This document shows positions 16,011 to 17,816 of a DNA stretch of 17,816 nucleotides, piece by piece. Source of the DNA: Sulfurovum sp. (GTDB lineage: Bacteria; Campylobacterota; Campylobacteria; Campylobacterales; Sulfurovaceae); contig JAUXGC010000017.1 of the NCBI GenBank assembly GCA_030622375.1, positions 1 through 17,816 of the forward strand, written 5' to 3'. The notes beneath the pieces were generated by a model. It was given only the letters and a program-made list of their open reading frames with translations, was not told the DNA's origin and did not search any database. The position numbers and the translations under genes are program-made. The stretch's first letter is position 1, and the number at the start of each line of letters is the position of its first letter.

Positions 16011-16305
16011 CTTTTAACTCCTCTAGCAATGTTTTAGCTTTGCTGATATCTTTTGACTGGGTTGATTTGTCTCCACCAACTAGTAAGACTATCAACTTCT
16101 CTTCAAATTTTGTAAAATACACTCTATAACCAGGACCCACTTTTATCCGTAGTTCAGAGACATTGTCGCCTACAGACTTTACATCACCAAAATTACCATT
16201 TCCCATTCTCTCCATGCGTCTAACTATGGCGATTTTGCCTCTTAAATCTTTAAGTGCATCAATCCACTTCACAAAATATGTACTTTTCTTAACTTTATAC
16301 ATCAT
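16000..16305 (-). CDS. RelE/HigB-like toxin (addiction module killer protein)
   Basis: A 101-residue protein of the COG3657-type killer family in the RelE/ParE superfamily, likely a ribosome-dependent mRNA nuclease. Recognised features are FVKWIDALKDLRGK, RMGNGNFGDVKSVG, SELRIKVGPGYRVYF and LLVGGDKSTQ; the GPGYRVYF and GGDKSTQ segments are diagnostic. Two adjacent ATGs (16305 and 16302) exist; AGGA lies seven bases before the first. The promoter -10 box overlaps this region, so some transcripts may begin at the second ATG. The gene precedes its antitoxin and overlaps it by 11 bases. Confidence 0.93.
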   Translation of the reverse strand: MMYKVKKSTYFVKWIDALKDLRGKIAIVRRMERMGNGNFGDVKSVGDNVSELRIKVGPGYRVYFTKFEEKLIVLLVGGDKSTQSKDISKAKTLLEELKDGK

Positions 16306-16306
16306 T

Positions 16307-16335
16307 AGTGTATCCTAAAAGATACAAATTGTCAA
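16307..16335 (-). promoter_or_regulatory. Toxin-antitoxin promoter with built-in operator
   Basis: On the minus strand TTGACA (16335-16330), a 17-base spacer and TACACT (16312-16307) form a good sigma-70 promoter. Inside it lies a perfect inverted repeat, TGTATC-N6-GATACA (16309-16326), that overlaps the -10 box and spacer, where a bound HigA-type repressor would block RNA polymerase. A second TATAAT (16367-16362) further upstream could give a longer transcript. Confidence 0.6.
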
Positions 16336-16427
16336 TCTGTGTATTTAACATCAATTTCTCCATTATAAACTGTAAAAAAATGATAACTTATTTTTTGGAT
16401 TAGGAGTAAAAATATATCAAATTGTCA
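16325..16427 (+). repeat. Ten-base direct repeat flanking the toxin-antitoxin control region
   Basis: CAAATTGTCA occurs at 16325-16334 and again at 16418-16427, 93 bases apart. The first copy contains the -35 box of the toxin promoter. It may be a second regulatory site or chance in AT-rich DNA. A small palindrome TACTTT-T-AAAGTA lies next to the second copy (16428-16440). Confidence 0.35.
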
Positions 16428-16491
16428 TACTTTTAAAGTAAGAACTTTTTATTTTTTATTTTATTTCTACTTATTAACCTAATTAATATAC

Positions 16492-16497
16492 TATACT
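16492..16497 (+). promoter_or_regulatory. Possible -10 box for the 114-residue orphan gene
   Basis: TATACT, overlapping TATAAC (16497-16502), lies just before AAGGA (16507-16511) and the ATG at 16516. No clear -35. As with other genes in this window the predicted leader would be very short. Confidence 0.4.
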
Positions 16498-16515
16498 ATA
16501 ACAAAAAGGATAAAC

Positions 16516-16860
16516 ATGCAAATAAAATTTGGACCTTACAATATTAGAACACATGAACTAGATAATAAACTTATACTTCAAGTCACGTCTGACGAAGGAA
16601 AAACCAACATAAAAGAAGATGACAAAGTCTACCCTTATGACTTTCCAAATGGTATTCATTTTAAACTTAAAGGTCTTGGTGAAAGACCTGAACCAAAAGA
16701 TTTAAAACGATATAGATTTGGTGAGTACTCATTTATCTTAGGCATAAACAATAGTGGTCTTTTATCTGTCTTCTATAGCAAAAAACTTACTGTCAAGAAA
16801 AAACTTATAGATAAAGTAGACACATTAACTTTTGCATTTTTTTCTGAACCTAATAAATAA
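16516..16860 (+). CDS. Hypothetical soluble protein, 114 residues
   Basis: I do not recognise this protein. It has no signal peptide or membrane helix, is rich in Lys, Asp and Glu, and reads as alternating short beta-like segments (IKFGPYNIRTH, KLILQVTS, IHFKLKGL, YSFILGIN, LLSVFYSKKL, TLTFAFFSEP) joined by charged loops, which suggests a small mostly-beta fold. There is no cysteine. The start is well supported by AAGGA five bases before the ATG. It diverges from the toxin-antitoxin pair across 210 bases of very AT-rich DNA and converges with nhaA, 14 bases between stops. Its location beside an addiction module suggests recent acquisition, but codon use was not measured. Confidence 0.72.
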   Translation: MQIKFGPYNIRTHELDNKLILQVTSDEGKTNIKEDDKVYPYDFPNGIHFKLKGLGERPEPKDLKRYRFGEYSFILGINNSGLLSVFYSKKLTVKKKLIDKVDTLTFAFFSEPNK

Positions 16861-16874
16861 AAGGCTGTCATAAA

Positions 16875-17816
16875 TTAAGCAGTATTTGACTTCGCCACAA
16901 ATCTAAGCCAAAAGTATCCAAATAAACCAGCAAACAGTGAGGCTACTAGTATCCCTACTTTGGCTTGGAAAATAAGTTCAGGATTACCGACAAATGCTAA
17001 GTCAGCTACAAAAATGGACATAGTAAAGCCGATACCGCCAAGAAATGCCACACCAAAAACTTGACTCATACTACTGCCTTGAGGAAGTGATGCAATTTTT
17101 AGTTTAATAGCCAACCACGCCACCCCAAAAATGCCCAAGACTTTACCCAATATAAGACCTGCTATAATCCCCATAGATACTGGTGTCATAATAGTTGTAC
17201 CAATAGAGCTAAAGTCTATAGCTATCCCTGCGTTTGCCAATGCAAATAGAGGGATAACAATAAGTGCCACTGGCAAGTGCAAATCATGCTCTAATCTAGC
17301 TGCAGGAGTACCTATGTCATTTATGCTATCTTCTATCTTTATGAGTATAGCTTTTTGTCTCTCATTCATACCCTGTTTTTCGTCTACAGGGTAGCTATCA
17401 TATTCATCTAGTAAGACCTTCGCATCTTCTCTAAAGTTCCCCGGTGCACGCTTAGGCTTAGAAGGTATGGCAAGTGCAGCGATAACCCCTGCTATAGTCG
17501 CATGCACTCCTGATTCAAGCATAAAAAACCACATAAAAAGCCCCACTATAAAGTAAGGCAAAATCATATGAATCCCAAAACGGTTAAACATCACCAATAT
17601 CAAAAATGCACCGCCAGCAAGTCCCAATGGCAACATATATATTTGTTCTGTATAAAAGAGTGCTATCACTAACACCGCACCAAGGTCATCAACAATAGCC
17701 AAAGCAACCAAGAAGGTAACCAGTGCAGGCGGTACACGCTTTCCTAAAAGTACCAAGGCAGAAATGGCAAAAGCAATGTCCGTAGCCATAGGTATACCCC
17801 AGCCCCCGGCACTCGG
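16875..17816 (-). CDS. nhaA: Na+/H+ antiporter NhaA (N-terminus cut by window edge)
   Basis: The C-terminal 313 residues of an NhaA antiporter, which expels Na+ in exchange for protons across the inner membrane. The frame is open to the right edge and begins PSAGGWGIPMATDIAF, the conserved region around helix IV with the unwound TD pair; AIVDDLGA carries the two essential aspartates equivalent to D163/D164 of E. coli. Later segments RLEHDLHLPVA and PLFALANAGI are conserved. Between helices there is a long charged loop (roughly SKPKRAPGN to TPAARLEH, about 60 residues) that E. coli NhaA lacks but many longer family members have. Roughly 110 residues are missing. An internal Met at 17789 is not the start. 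Confidence 0.95.
   Translation of the reverse strand, partial: PSAGGWGIPMATDIAFAISALVLLGKRVPPALVTFLVALAIVDDLGAVLVIALFYTEQIYMLPLGLAGGAFLILVMFNRFGIHMILPYFIVGLFMWFFMLESGVHATIAGVIAALAIPSKPKRAPGNFREDAKVLLDEYDSYPVDEKQGMNERQKAILIKIEDSINDIGTPAARLEHDLHLPVALIVIPLFALANAGIAIDFSSIGTTIMTPVSMGIIAGLILGKVLGIFGVAWLAIKLKIASLPQGSSMSQVFGVAFLGGIGFTMSIFVADLAFVGNPELIFQAKVGILVASLFAGLFGYFWLRFVAKSNTA

Overview
The window comes from an AT-rich bacterial chromosome, and its gene content points to the Campylobacterota (Epsilonproteobacteria; a Sulfurovum, Sulfurimonas or Arcobacter-like lineage). Three things suggest this. The voltage-gated channel at 11931-12725 lines up almost residue for residue with the Arcobacter butzleri NavAb channel as I remember it. 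The block rlmH, dksA, membrane protein, dusB is, from memory, in the same order as in Campylobacter jejuni. The N-terminus of DNA polymerase I also has the form I associate with this group. These are judgements from recall, not searches.

Layout. 1-3550 (minus strand) holds uvrA followed by the start of polA, overlapping by ATGA: a DNA-repair pair cut by the left edge. A small dual-CDGSH iron-sulfur protein diverges from uvrA (3774-4046, plus). Next comes a minus-strand pair of a TauE/SafE permease and a secreted thioredoxin-like protein (4175-5755), diverging from a PAP2 phosphatase (5907-6581). A four-helix membrane protein (6590-7006) has its own promoter with a perfect FNR-type palindrome. 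The minus-strand operon 10950 to 7073 runs mltB, rlmH, dksA, a two-helix membrane protein of unknown function, and dusB, with overlaps or very short gaps at most junctions. A LysE exporter with a tiny DUF2164-like gene in front follows (11076-11849). Then come the bacterial sodium channel and an ArsC/Spx-like protein (11931-13078), diverging from hrpB (13136-15625, plus), which appears to be leaderless. The right end holds a HigBA-type toxin-antitoxin pair (15729-16305), an unrecognised 114-residue protein on the other strand (16516-16860), and the C-terminal three quarters of nhaA, cut by the right edge.

Most of the window is ordinary core genome. No rRNA, tRNA, CRISPR array, insertion sequence or prophage was seen, and no intergenic stretch exceeds 300 bases. 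The accessory-looking part is 15626-16870 (toxin-antitoxin plus orphan). I did not find a clearly new multi-gene system. The best leads are the NavAb-like channel and its operon partner, the FNR-type promoter in front of the unknown membrane protein, the leaderless hrpB promoter, the operator inside the toxin-antitoxin promoter, and the shortened DUF2164-like gene. Most genes lie on the minus strand, and even hrpB on the plus strand looks C-rich on its coding strand, which suggests that the minus strand is the replication leading strand here.
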